A DNA stretch of 45,591 bases from Lachnospiraceae bacterium (GCA_017619295.1 JAFZSQ010000085.1:1-45591); one strand, 5' to 3'; counted from the first letter of the stretch, positions 1 through 8,704 are shown. Numbers and translations are program-made. Notes: a model not told the origin generated them from the sequence alone.

Positions 1-197
1 ATAAAGATATCTACTTTACCTCTCTGAATATATGACTTAAGTTCATTTCGGATTGCCGCCTCGAAAAAGTTGAGCTTTTTAGGCATTTTGATGGAAACAT
101 CAAGATATCTGTGATTTACGGACTTCATCTCAACGGTGAATCTACGCTTCTCATTGCTTACTTCACATCGTCCGAAACCGGTCATACTTTTAATCAT
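1..197 (-). CDS. yicC: YicC family protein, 5' part only (runs off window)
   Basis: The minus strand starting at 197 reads MIKSMTGFGRCEVSNEKRRF and continues open to the window edge, giving about 65 residues. The MTGFGR opening and the following region around VNHRYLD are the conserved N-terminus of the YicC/YloC family, which in E. coli and B. subtilis acts as an endoribonuclease; full-length members are about 290 residues, so roughly three quarters lies outside the window. An AAAGGTG ribosome-binding site sits about 12 bases upstream of the ATG, slightly far. The gene diverges from rqcH. Identification is firm from the N-terminal motif; the rest of the protein cannot be judged. Confidence 0.9.
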   Translation of the reverse strand, partial: MIKSMTGFGRCEVSNEKRRFTVEMKSVNHRYLDVSIKMPKKLNFFEAAIRNELKSYIQRGKVDIF

Positions 198-233
198 TTT
201 CAGTATTCGCACCTTTCACAAAACAGTATTTTT

Positions 234-262
234 ATTATAATGTAAACCATTCCCATCGTCAA
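234..262 (-). promoter_or_regulatory. yicC promoter
   Basis: On the minus strand TTGACG (262-257) is followed after 17 bases by TATAAT (239-234), about 35 bases upstream of the yicC start. Both boxes are near consensus for the housekeeping sigma factor. It overlaps the divergent rqcH promoter. Confidence 0.7.
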
Positions 263-278
263 GGCTATGTGGTATAGT
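250..278 (+). promoter_or_regulatory. rqcH promoter
   Basis: TTCCCA (250-255), a 17-base spacer and TATAGT (273-278) give a moderate sigma-A type promoter about 40 bases upstream of rqcH. The -35 box lies inside the spacer of the divergent yicC promoter, so polymerase could hardly occupy both at once. Confidence 0.5.
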
Positions 279-317
279 AAATGGGTTAAAACGTTTGATT
301 TTTAAGGAGTTTACACC

Positions 318-2066
318 ATGGCTTTCGACGGCATTACCGTTTCGAATATAGTTAAAGAATTAAGTGACCGATTAACCGGTGCAAGGCTCAGTAAAATTGC
401 CCAGCCTGAAAGCGACGAGCTAATTCTCACTTTGAAGGGAAGCACGGGCAATTACAGGCTTCTTATGTCTGCCAATGCCACTCTTCCTCTTATTTATCTG
501 ACAGAGAAAAATAAGCAAAGTCCCCTGACGGCTCCGGGCTTTTGCATGCTTCTTAGAAAGCACATTGCAAACGGCCGTATTGTATCCATCACTCAGCCGG
601 GACTTGAGCGTATTGTGGTTTTTGAAATCGAGCATCTTGATGAGATGGGCGATTTGCGCCATAAGAAGCTAATTATCGAGCTTATGGGCAAACACAGTAA
701 CATCATATTCTGCAAGGAAGACGATACCATCATCGATTCCATAAAGCATATCTCAGGCCTTGTTAGTTCCGTAAGAGAAGTTCTCCCCGGAAAGCCTTAC
801 TTCATCCCACAAACTGTGGAGAAATCTGAGATAGCCGATGCCACAGCCGAATCCTTTAAGGCGGTAATTAAGGAAAAACCCATGCCCCTTTTTAAGGCTC
901 TCTATGGCACATACACAGGCCTCTCTCCCATCATCTCCCAGGAATTGTGTTTCTCGGCAGGTCTTGACGGAGAGGCTCCTACCGCAGCCTTTTCAGATTC
1001 GGATCTGGACAAACTATTTGATAAGCTTTGCGAAATGCGAGACCGTATCTCAAACGGAGAGTTTAAACCGGGCATTGTATTCAAGGGTGACGTTCCCGTA
1101 GAGTATGCTGCTTTTGCCTTAAGCATATACAATGACCCTTCTCATACAACAAAGACTTTTGAGACCATGTCCGAGCTTCTTGAGGAGTACTATGCAAAGA
1201 AGGAACTGGTATCAAGAATGCGCCAGCGTTCCGCAGATCTTCGAAAGATTGTCCAGACGGCCTACGAAAGAAACGTGAAGAAATATGACCTTCAGATCAG
1301 GCAGATGAAGGATACCGAAAAAAGGGATAAATACAGAGTTTACGGCGAGCTTTTAAATGCCTATGGCTACGAGGCAAAGCCCGGTGACAAGTCATTGACC
1401 GCCGTTAACTTCTACGACGGCACTGAGGTAACCATTCCTCTCGATGAAACCATCTCCGCCCAGGCAAACGCCAAGAAGTATTTTGATAAATACCAGAAGA
1501 TGAAGCGTACCTTCGAGGCTTTAAGCGAGCTGACGGTGGAGGTTGAAGGAGAAATAAAGCACCTTGAATCCATTATGACTTCCCTGGATCTTGCCACGGA
1601 GGAGTCCGATCTTTCGGGAATCAGACAGGAGCTGGTGGATTCCGGATACATCAAAAAGCGCGGGAAAGATGCCCCCAAGGCAAAGAAAAACCTTCCTCTC
1701 CACTACAGGGATTCGGAAGGTAATGATTACTACGTTGGAAAGAACAATTTCCAAAACGACGAGCTTACTTTTAAATTTGCCAAAGGAAACGACTGGTGGT
1801 TCCACGCCAAAGGAATGCCCGGGTCCCACGTAATCCTAAGGACTCCCGATAATGTTAAGGAGCCTTCGGACAAGGCATTCGAGAGAGCTGCCGCACTTGC
1901 AGGCGCTTATTCAAAGGGTCGTGACCTTGATAAAATCGATATAGACTACGTCCAGAAAAAGGAAGTCAAGAAGCCAAACGGAGCCAAACCCGGATTTGTT
2001 GTTTACTACACCAACTTCTCCATGACCATAGCTCCCGGCACCAAGGAACTTACCTTAGCGGAGTAA
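318..2066 (+). CDS. rqcH: RqcH/NFACT ribosome quality-control factor
   Basis: 582-residue NFACT protein (Rqc2/FbpA family), which binds stalled 50S subunits with peptidyl-tRNA and directs C-terminal alanine tailing. Order seen: NFACT-N domain from residue 1 (MAFDGITVSNIVKEL), a charged helical coiled-coil middle around 290-420, and the C-terminal NFACT-R/DUF814 domain from about 455 (LHYRDSEGNDYYVGKN, NDWWFHAKGMPGSHVILR). The usual length is 560-590, so it is complete. The B. subtilis catalytically important D97-R98 pair appears here as E97-R98 (GLERIV), and the conserved E121 is kept. Start ATG is preceded by AAGGAG at a good distance. It was once annotated as fibronectin-binding protein. 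It is divergent from yicC and convergent with the flippase gene, overlapping it by 12 bases. Confidence 0.95.
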   Translation: MAFDGITVSNIVKELSDRLTGARLSKIAQPESDELILTLKGSTGNYRLLMSANATLPLIYLTEKNKQSPLTAPGFCMLLRKHIANGRIVSITQPGLERIVVFEIEHLDEMGDLRHKKLIIELMGKHSNIIFCKEDDTIIDSIKHISGLVSSVREVLPGKPYFIPQTVEKSEIADATAESFKAVIKEKPMPLFKALYGTYTGLSPIISQELCFSAGLDGEAPTAAFSDSDLDKLFDKLCEMRDRISNGEFKPGIVFKGDVPVEYAAFALSIYNDPSHTTKTFETMSELLEEYYAKKELVSRMRQRSADLRKIVQTAYERNVKKYDLQIRQMKDTEKRDKYRVYGELLNAYGYEAKPGDKSLTAVNFYDGTEVTIPLDETISAQANAKKYFDKYQKMKRTFEALSELTVEVEGEIKHLESIMTSLDLATEESDLSGIRQELVDSGYIKKRGKDAPKAKKNLPLHYRDSEGNDYYVGKNNFQNDELTFKFAKGNDWWFHAKGMPGSHVILRTPDNVKEPSDKAFERAAALAGAYSKGRDLDKIDIDYVQKKEVKKPNGAKPGFVVYYTNFSMTIAPGTKELTLAE

Positions 2067-3731
2067 ATGAAGTTTACGAGCCACATTCGTAAGGGTTTTT
2101 CCCTTGGGTATGTGGCTTAATTCTTCTTCAGTCACCGCACCGGACTTAAGAATAACCACACCGTATGCAAAAACTCCAAGGCCTATTGCGGGGACAACCG
2201 CCACAATATTTATTGGCAAAAGCGCATAAATGCCGTAGTACACACCTGCTGCCACCGCGCCCATAATAATGGCGCTGACAAACGGAAGTAAAAATGTTGT
2301 CTTCACTTCCTGTCTGTGGTCCAGGTATTTTGCCACAGCTATGTTATTAAAAATACAAGTACATCCGGAGTAAACCACATTACCGATGACCAGGCTGTAA
2401 AGCCCCAGATTCGTATATACAAGTATCGCCCAGACAACGCCTGTCTGAATAAGAAGTGAAACAGCGGAATTGATTACCGGTATATTCACTTTTCCGATTC
2501 CCTGTAAGATTGCGTTTGTCATGGTTGATATTGAATAGAAAACAACCGAAACAGCCAGTACCATAAGAAGGCTTGCTGCAACATCAAGGGATGCAACCTG
2601 GGGGAATAAAACCCTGGTTACAGGTTTGGCCAAAACTCCAAGGCCCACTGCGGAAGGTATGGCAACCAGCATGGTACATTTGATTGCAAGGCTTACGCTT
2701 CTTCTTGTGGCGTCATAGTCCTTTTTTGCAAAAGAGCCCGAAACCCCGGGGATTAATGCCGAGGCAAAAGCAGATGCAATGGCTATGGGAATATTTGAAA
2801 TAACTATGGGCTTGCCGGAATAGATTCCGTAAAGAGAATAGGCATCCGCAGAGCTGATTCCCTTTAACTCCGTCATTATGGTTATAAATATTTTCTGGTT
2901 TACTACGGGTGAAAGGTTGTAAATAGCCGTACTTAAAATAAATGGTGTTACCACCGACAAAAGAAGTTTAAAGATTTCTCCGTAGGAATCATCAATGGGA
3001 GTTCTGTCCCTCTCCACTCTTCTCTTAAACATTCTTCTGTTTAAGATATAAATCATAGCCATGAAAAATAAGGCTATCAAAACACCCGCACCGGTTCCGA
3101 GAGCTGAACCCATTGCACCGTATGTGGCTCTCTCGGTGTTGTAGGCAATCTCACTTTCCGTCTGGGGATTCTCGTAAATCATCATGCTTCCCATCATCAC
3201 ATTGATAAGAAGATATGCGGCTCCGATACTTACTAGGGCATTTAAAATCTGCTCAAGTATCTGAGACACAGAAGTCTGGATCATGGATTTATGAGCCTGG
3301 AAATAACCTCTTAAGACTCCGAGAATTCCGGAAAAGAAAATTGTGGGAGCAAAAACTCTCAGTACCTTTGCCGCCTCTTCTCCATCCACAATGTGTGGAG
3401 CAAAAACAGCACAAAGAACTGCAGCCAGTCCACCCACAACTATTACATAAACGAAGGCACACTTAAAAACCCTGTGAGCATTTCTGTACTCTTTAAGGGC
3501 AAGTTTCTGAGATATAACTTTGGAAATTGCAGAGGGGATACTGTATGAAGCCACCAAAAGAATTATGGTGTACCAATAATAGGCGGCCCCGTAATATCCG
3601 TTACCTTCATCACCGATAATGCTGGTGAGGGGACTTCTGTACAAAAGTCCGATGATTCTGGATACTATTCCAGCAGCCGCAAGAATTCCCGCCTGAACTA
3701 TGAAATTGTTGCCTCGTTTTTTATCGTTCAT
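2055..3731 (-). CDS. SpoVB/MurJ-like polysaccharide (lipid) flippase
   Basis: 558-residue multipass membrane protein of the MOP superfamily (polysaccharide biosynthesis/SpoVB/MurJ type), expected to flip a lipid-linked glycan or peptidoglycan precursor across the cytoplasmic membrane. Visible: N-terminal GILAAAGIVSRIIGLLYRSP, the typical first helix with the conserved R..G..YR stretch, and about 12-14 hydrophobic segments ending in a short basic tail. It begins 26 bases after the sufU stop, so it may be co-transcribed with suf, but its ribosome-binding site (GTAGGT) is weak. It overlaps the convergent rqcH 3' end. Whether the substrate is lipid II, a spore-cortex precursor or a capsule unit cannot be told from sequence. 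Confidence 0.85.
   Translation of the reverse strand: MNDKKRGNNFIVQAGILAAAGIVSRIIGLLYRSPLTSIIGDEGNGYYGAAYYWYTIILLVASYSIPSAISKVISQKLALKEYRNAHRVFKCAFVYVIVVGGLAAVLCAVFAPHIVDGEEAAKVLRVFAPTIFFSGILGVLRGYFQAHKSMIQTSVSQILEQILNALVSIGAAYLLINVMMGSMMIYENPQTESEIAYNTERATYGAMGSALGTGAGVLIALFFMAMIYILNRRMFKRRVERDRTPIDDSYGEIFKLLLSVVTPFILSTAIYNLSPVVNQKIFITIMTELKGISSADAYSLYGIYSGKPIVISNIPIAIASAFASALIPGVSGSFAKKDYDATRRSVSLAIKCTMLVAIPSAVGLGVLAKPVTRVLFPQVASLDVAASLLMVLAVSVVFYSISTMTNAILQGIGKVNIPVINSAVSLLIQTGVVWAILVYTNLGLYSLVIGNVVYSGCTCIFNNIAVAKYLDHRQEVKTTFLLPFVSAIIMGAVAAGVYYGIYALLPINIVAVVPAIGLGVFAYGVVILKSGAVTEEELSHIPKGKTLTNVARKLHLLR
2079..2117 (+). terminator. Probable rqcH terminator inside the flippase 3' coding end
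   Basis: AGCCACAT pairs with ATGTGGCT and AAGGG pairs with CCCTT around a T5 loop, with a 4-base internal loop, then TTAATTCTTCTT follows on the plus strand. It begins 13 bases after the rqcH stop and lies within the last codons of the convergent flippase gene. Confidence 0.55.
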
Positions 3732-3757
3732 ACAAAATACCTACATTAGGCATTCTA

Positions 3758-4195
3758 TCACCTTTGAGGCAAATTGTCTCCCAATAATTCCTCGAGAGTA
3801 TGCCATCCGAGAACCGCACATTTTACTCTGGCAGGCATATGTGAAATATCTCTTAAGGCTGAAGCCTCCTCAAGGGAGTCTATTTCCTCTTCCGAAGCCT
3901 CACCTTTGATCATTCTGATAAACACATCCGCAAGGTGTAAGGCCTCATCCTTTTTTTTGCCGATAATAAGGCCCATCATAATATCCGCACTGGCCTGTGA
4001 AACGGCGCAGCCGTCCCCTGTAAATGCGGCATCGGTTATAACATCTCCATCGCACTTAAGCTTTATGAAAATGTCATCCCCGCAGTTAGGATTCACACCT
4101 TCCAGAGTATAATCCGGATTCACTATGTCATGCTTGTAATAAGGTCTTATATTATGCTCTGTAAGTATTTCGTTATAAAAGCTTCTGCTTTCCAT
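3758..4195 (-). CDS. sufU: SufU Fe-S scaffold / zinc sulfur-transfer protein
   Basis: 145-residue IscU-fold protein of the SufU subgroup. The three metal-ligand cysteines are present: C38 (NPNCGDD, with D40), C63 (GDGCAVSQAS) and C126 (RVKCAVLGW). SufU accepts the persulfide from SufS and feeds the SufBCD scaffold in Gram-positive SUF systems. It contains the insertion between the second and third cysteines that separates SufU from IscU. It is last of the five suf genes and starts 12 bases after the sufS stop. Confidence 0.95.
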   Translation of the reverse strand: MESRSFYNEILTEHNIRPYYKHDIVNPDYTLEGVNPNCGDDIFIKLKCDGDVITDAAFTGDGCAVSQASADIMMGLIIGKKKDEALHLADVFIRMIKGEASEEEIDSLEEASALRDISHMPARVKCAVLGWHTLEELLGDNLPQR

Positions 4196-4207
4196 TTTTC
4201 ATCCTTT

Positions 4208-5425
4208 TCAATCTTTGAATCCCATTTTCTCTCTTATTGAAGAGAGGCTTTTAATAAATGCGTCTATCTCCTCTTCGGTGTTATAAAACATGAGGCTTAA
4301 TCTGGTGGCTGAATTAACACCCAGGTACTCAAGCAAAGGACCTGCACAGTGGTGTCCTGCTCTCACATCGATTCCGTCAGCTTCCAATATGGCGGAAACA
4401 TCATGGGGATGAACGTCATCAATTGTGAAGCTTATAATCCCGTGGTGGCCTTCCGCATTGTCAGCTCCCAAAATATTGAGATGAGGTATATTTTTCATTC
4501 CCTCAAAAGCACGCTTAGTAAGGCTCTCCTCAATCTGAGACATTACATCAAAACCAACCTTGCCTATATAGTCAATTGCCGCTCCCAGGGCAACAGCTCC
4601 TCCGGCATTAACGGTTCCCGCCTCAAACTTGTGGGGAAGCTCCGAATACTTGGTATAGTCGAATCTTACGATATCAACCATCTCTCCTCCCTCCATGAAG
4701 GGGGGCATTTTTTCCAAAAGTTCCTTCTTTCCGTAAAGGACACCGATTCCCATGGGACCAAACATTTTATGTCCGGAAAAAGCAAGGAAATCGGGATTCA
4801 TCTTTTGCACATCAATAGGCATATGAGGTGCGGACTGGGCGGCATCTATAACCGCCACAGCCCCAACCTCATGAGCTTTCTTTATGACATACTCCACAGG
4901 ATTGAGACTTCCCAAAACATTTGAGACCTGTCCCATGGCAACTATCTTTGTTTTCTCGGTGATTGCCTCATCTATGCTCTTTATATCAAACTCCCCGTTT
5001 TGATTCGGATAAAGGTATTTGATTTTGGCACCGGTTCTGTTAGCAACCATTCTCCAGGGAAGCAGATTTGAGTGGTGTTCCGTAATGGAAACAACTATCT
5101 CGTCTCCCCTGCAAAGATTGATCAATCCGTAGCTGTAAGCTATGAGATTTATACTCTCGGTGGTATTTCTGGTAAATATAATTTCCTTTTCCGAAGCAGC
5201 ATTAATAAAGCCCTTAACCTTGCTTCTTGCTTCCTCGTATGCTTCCGTAGCCTTCACGCTTAAGGGGTAAAAGCCTCGCAAGGGATTGGCATTCATGGAT
5301 TTGTAAAAATCGTATTCGGCATCAATGACACACTGAGGCTTTTGGGATGTTGCCGCATTGTCCAGATACATAGATTTTTCAATTTGAAAAATAGGGAAAT
5401 CAGCCCTGTAAAGTTTCCCGTCCAT
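4208..5425 (-). CDS. sufS: SufS cysteine desulfurase
   Basis: 405-residue group II PLP-dependent cysteine desulfurase, releasing sulfur from cysteine as an enzyme persulfide for Fe-S assembly. PLP lysine K220 lies in AFSGHKMFGP, the substrate histidines in SITEHHSN (residues 114-120), and the catalytic cysteine C360 in RAGHHCAGPL. The length matches SufS (about 405). Its ATG shares one base with the sufD stop (TAATG), implying translational coupling. The adjacent SufU is the expected partner. Confidence 0.96.
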   Translation of the reverse strand: MDGKLYRADFPIFQIEKSMYLDNAATSQKPQCVIDAEYDFYKSMNANPLRGFYPLSVKATEAYEEARSKVKGFINAASEKEIIFTRNTTESINLIAYSYGLINLCRGDEIVVSITEHHSNLLPWRMVANRTGAKIKYLYPNQNGEFDIKSIDEAITEKTKIVAMGQVSNVLGSLNPVEYVIKKAHEVGAVAVIDAAQSAPHMPIDVQKMNPDFLAFSGHKMFGPMGIGVLYGKKELLEKMPPFMEGGEMVDIVRFDYTKYSELPHKFEAGTVNAGGAVALGAAIDYIGKVGFDVMSQIEESLTKRAFEGMKNIPHLNILGADNAEGHHGIISFTIDDVHPHDVSAILEADGIDVRAGHHCAGPLLEYLGVNSATRLSLMFYNTEEEIDAFIKSLSSIREKMGFKD

Positions 5426-6297
5426 TAAAGAACCTCCAACACCTTTCTATCTGTTGCTTCTCTGATTTCATCATCCTCTATTTCTCTTATAAGTCTTGAG
5501 AAATTGCCGTAGGATATTATCTTCTCCGCTTCGCTCTTGTCGATTCCGCGGGAGTTAAAGTAAAACAGAGTTTCCTCGGAAAGGCTTCCGATCTGACAGC
5601 CATGTGCTCCTTCCACATCCTCCTCGGTACAAAGGATCAAAGGAATGCTGCCGTTTATTACGCCTTCGCTTAAAAGCAGTGCGTGCTCGTTTTCCTCTCC
5701 TTTGGAGCCGGCACAGCCGGTTTTAAAGTCAATGGTTGCTCTGAAGTTCTTTTTCCCTTCATCCTTTAAAACTCCATTGGCCAGAATATCGCTTAAGGTT
5801 TCTTTGCCTCTGTGGTTTGCCACATAGTTCATGTCCGTTGTCTGGGTTTTTCTGGTAAGGTATGCAACGTCCATATTGCACTTGCTTCTGTTTCCGTTAA
5901 GCTCCGCTACCGCTCCGGTGTATACATCTCCTCTTCCCGGGAGAATCTGAATCAGATTAAGATCTGCATCCTCTGCCACGTTGGCACTGACTTCATTAAC
6001 CAGTCTGTTACCTTCCTGTGAAGAGTCAATCTGGATTAGTTTAAGCTTGCCGTTTTTGGCAATGTTCACTTCGGTATTAACGTTTAAAGTACCCTGGGCA
6101 TCATAGTTCATAATAACCGAGAGACTTTCGTTTTCTTTTACATCTATTTTTACACTTGCGTCCCTGCGACCACTTAAATTCAGAACACCGTTTTCAGAGA
6201 AATTGATATCCTCATAAGTACCGGGATCATAATCCAATGTGACCTCATTCAGTCCGATATGATTAAAGGTTCTCACAGGTAATTTGTTTATCTTCAT
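5425..6297 (-). CDS. sufD: SufD subunit of the Fe-S scaffold complex
   Basis: 290-residue SufB/SufD family protein. The C-terminal half shows the beta-helix core signature (GSKGEENEHALLLSEGVINGSIPLILCTEEDVEGAHGCQIG is recognisable across positions 198-238) followed by the helical SufBD ending LFYFNSRGIDKSEAEKII. It is shorter than E. coli SufD (423), mostly by a reduced N-terminal part, which is common in Clostridia. It joins SufB and the SufC ATPase in the scaffold complex. It overlaps sufB by one base upstream and sufS by one base downstream (TAATG junctions). Confidence 0.9.
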   Translation of the reverse strand: MKINKLPVRTFNHIGLNEVTLDYDPGTYEDINFSENGVLNLSGRRDASVKIDVKENESLSVIMNYDAQGTLNVNTEVNIAKNGKLKLIQIDSSQEGNRLVNEVSANVAEDADLNLIQILPGRGDVYTGAVAELNGNRSKCNMDVAYLTRKTQTTDMNYVANHRGKETLSDILANGVLKDEGKKNFRATIDFKTGCAGSKGEENEHALLLSEGVINGSIPLILCTEEDVEGAHGCQIGSLSEETLFYFNSRGIDKSEAEKIISYGNFSRLIREIEDDEIREATDRKVLEVL

Positions 6298-7703
6298 TAT
6301 CCGATACTTCCTTTCATCTCAAGTCTTATAAGGTTGTTCATTTCAATTGCATATTCAAGAGGCAATTCCTTTGTTACATTGTCGGCAAACCCGCTGACAA
6401 TAAGTGTCTTTGCCTCCTCCTCGGAAAGGCCCCTGCTCATAAGATAGAACACGGCCTCGTCACTGATTTTGCCAATCTGAGCTTCATGTCCGATGTCCGC
6501 ATAAGGTGTACGAATATCCATGGCGGGAATCGTATCTGAGCGGGACTTTGAATCAAGCATCAGGGATTCGCAGGATACAGCCGACTTGCTGTTTACCGCG
6601 TCTTTTCCGATTTTTACAAAGCTTCTGAAGGTGCAGACTCCGCCTCCTTTGGAAATGGACTTGGTGCTCATAACCGAGCTTGTCTCGGGAGCAAGCTGAA
6701 CAACCTTTGCACCGGTATCAAGATTCTGACCCTCGTTTGCAAAGGATATACCTGTAAATTCTGTTTTCGCTCCTCTTCCCTTTAAGATGCTCATGGGATA
6801 GAGGTATGAAATGTGAGAACCGAAGGAGCCGGTAACCCACTCGATTTTGCCGCCTTCTTCCACCAGAGCACGCTTTGAGTTAAGGTTGTAAATGTTCTTT
6901 GACCAGTTCTCAATTGTAGAGTAACGAAGTCTTGCGTTTTTGCCAACGAACAATTCAACGCTGCCCACGTGAAGGTTTGCAACATTATATTTAGGGGCAG
7001 AACATCCTTCGATGAAATGAAGGTCCGCGCCCTCATCTACGATGATAAGTGTGTGCTCAAACTGGCCGGCGCCCTTTGCATTAAGTCTGAAATAGGACTG
7101 AAGAGGCACCTCCACCTTTACTCCCTTGGGAACATATACAAAGGAACCTCCTGACCATACTGCCCCGTGAAGAGCCAGGAATTTATGGTCACTTGGTTTA
7201 AGAAGCTTCATCATGTGCTCTTTAACCATATCCGCATATTCGCTTCTGAGAGCACTCTCTATATCGGTGTAAACCACGCCCTGTTTTGCCACGTCTTCTT
7301 TCATGTTGTGGTAAACAAGTTCGGAGTCGTACTGGGCTCCCACGCCTGCAAGAGACTTTCTCTCTGCCTGAGGAATTCCAAGTTTCTCGAAAGTATCCTT
7401 TACTTCCGCGGGAACATCATCCCAGTTGTCCGCAAGCTTGGCGTTCTTTCTTACATAAGTGGATATATGGTTCATATCCAGATCCGCAAGGGACGGACCC
7501 CAGTCCGGAAGTCCCAGCTGGTTGTACATCCTAAGGGATTCAAGTCTTAAATCTCTTACCCAATCCGGATCATTCTTCTCCTCAGAAATCTTAAGGACTA
7601 TTTCTTCGGTAAGGCCTTCTTCAAGTCTGAAGGAGTCCTTATCTTCGTTTCTGAAATCATAGAGGCTTCTGTCGATGTCTTCTACATATGTTTTCTCTTT
7701 CAT
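6297..7703 (-). CDS. sufB: SufB Fe-S scaffold subunit
   Basis: 468-residue SufB, the main scaffold of the SUF system. Recognisable parts: the N-terminal ISEEKNDPDWVRDLRLESL region, the central FVYVPKGVKVEVPLQSYFR, and the C-terminal SRSDTIPAMDIRTPYADIGHEAQIGK (spread over positions about 430-400 from the end). The frame is open further upstream, but the ATG at 7703 (MKEKTYVEDIDRSLYDF) matches the family start and has AGGTG 6-7 bases ahead; the longer version would run deep into sufC. The start lies 10 bases after the sufC stop. Confidence 0.95.
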   Translation of the reverse strand: MKEKTYVEDIDRSLYDFRNEDKDSFRLEEGLTEEIVLKISEEKNDPDWVRDLRLESLRMYNQLGLPDWGPSLADLDMNHISTYVRKNAKLADNWDDVPAEVKDTFEKLGIPQAERKSLAGVGAQYDSELVYHNMKEDVAKQGVVYTDIESALRSEYADMVKEHMMKLLKPSDHKFLALHGAVWSGGSFVYVPKGVKVEVPLQSYFRLNAKGAGQFEHTLIIVDEGADLHFIEGCSAPKYNVANLHVGSVELFVGKNARLRYSTIENWSKNIYNLNSKRALVEEGGKIEWVTGSFGSHISYLYPMSILKGRGAKTEFTGISFANEGQNLDTGAKVVQLAPETSSVMSTKSISKGGGVCTFRSFVKIGKDAVNSKSAVSCESLMLDSKSRSDTIPAMDIRTPYADIGHEAQIGKISDEAVFYLMSRGLSEEEAKTLIVSGFADNVTKELPLEYAIEMNNLIRLEMKGSIG

Positions 7704-7713
7704 GGAAGGCACC

Positions 7714-8454
7714 TCATTCTTTCTCTTCAAAGCCCTTGTCATTAATCTCGTCCACAAGATCTCTTCCGCCATCTTTGGCAATCTTGCCTTCAATCATGAC
7801 ATGAACCTTATCTACCTCAAGGGACTCAAGGATTCTAGCAGAGTGTGTGATGATAAGAAGGGTTCCGCCTGTGCGCTTTTTGTACTCATCTATTCCGGCA
7901 GATACGGTTCTTACCGCATCAACATCAAGTCCCGAATCCGTCTCATCAAGAATTGCAAACTTGGGCTCTAACATAAGAAGCTGAAGAATCTCAGCTTTCT
8001 TCTTCTCACCGCCGGAGAATCCTACATTTAAATCTCTTTCGGCATACCCATAATCCATGTCAAGCACATCCATGGTGGCATGAAGTTTCTTTTTAAAATC
8101 CCAGGCCTTAACTCTCTCGCCCTTTATCTGCTCAAGGGCACTCTTTATAAATGCAGATAGGGAAACCCCGGGAACCTCTAAAGGATTCTGGAATGATAAG
8201 AAGAGGCCCTTCTTGGCTCTCTCATCTGCTCCGTCCTCGGTGATATCTTCACCATTAAAAACTATGCTCCCTTCGGTCACTTCATACTTCGGATGGCCAA
8301 TGAGAGCATATCCCAAGGTAGATTTACCTGTTCCGTTAGGACCCATAAGTACATGGGTTTCGCCTTCAGGAATCTCCAGGTTAACCCCATTTAATATTTC
8401 CTTGTCCTGCACTCCCACATGCAGGTCCTTAACTTGTAATAATGTGTTGCTCAT
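7714..8454 (-). CDS. sufC: SufC ATPase of the SUF complex
   Basis: 246-residue ABC-type ATPase that drives conformational change in SufBD during cluster assembly; it is not a transporter. Walker A GPNGTGKST (residues 38-46), Q-loop in SFQNPLEVPG (87-96), signature FSGGEKKK (146-153) and Walker B with ILDETDSGLD (168-177). The FSGGEKKKAE and DETDSGLD forms are diagnostic for SufC. It is first in the operon sufC-sufB-sufD-sufS-sufU. Confidence 0.97.
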   Translation of the reverse strand: MSNTLLQVKDLHVGVQDKEILNGVNLEIPEGETHVLMGPNGTGKSTLGYALIGHPKYEVTEGSIVFNGEDITEDGADERAKKGLFLSFQNPLEVPGVSLSAFIKSALEQIKGERVKAWDFKKKLHATMDVLDMDYGYAERDLNVGFSGGEKKKAEILQLLMLEPKFAILDETDSGLDVDAVRTVSAGIDEYKKRTGGTLLIITHSARILESLEVDKVHVMIEGKIAKDGGRDLVDEINDKGFEEKE

Positions 8455-8492
8455 ATCTATTTACTCCATTTCTGTTGGTTAAAACGACGACT

Positions 8493-8542
8493 GTCATTAA
8501 GTATGACGAGTGGATTATACACCCATTCGCCCGATAGGTAAA
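8493..8542 (-). promoter_or_regulatory. suf operon promoter with downstream palindrome
   Basis: On the minus strand TTTACC (8542-8537), a 17-base spacer and a perfect TATAAT (8519-8514), preceded by TG in extended form, lie about 60 bases upstream of sufC. Just downstream of the -10 is GTCAT-N5-ATGAC (8493-8507), near the expected transcription start, a position suited to a repressor. Which regulator binds is unknown; an Rrf2-type Fe-S sensor would be a guess. Confidence 0.6.
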
Positions 8543-8579
8543 TAGATTTTTGAAAGTTTATGGAAATTTTATATTTCCC

Positions 8580-8648
8580 CGGCGGCGCGCAGGGCTTTTT
8601 CCCGTCCATTTGCCTCTTTTGTCGCTTCTTTTAACCTCTGCGCCGCCG
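8580..8648. repeat. GC-rich inverted repeat in the suf/DUF697 gap
   Basis: CGGCGGCGC (8580-8588) and GCGCCGCCG (8640-8648) form a 9-bp all-GC stem with a 51-base pyrimidine-rich loop, in an otherwise AT-rich 354-base stretch with no gene. It has no T-run like that of an intrinsic terminator and no recognisable ncRNA signature. Confidence 0.4.
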
Positions 8649-8704
8649 AAAAGCATAATAAAATCGCTTTTTCGTCATTTTTATCCGCCCACACCCCTCC
8701 AAAA

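Noticed and set aside
7704..7793. A longer SufB start inside sufC
   Set aside because: The internal ATG at 7703 matches the family start and has a ribosome-binding site; the extension is sufC coding sequence in another frame.
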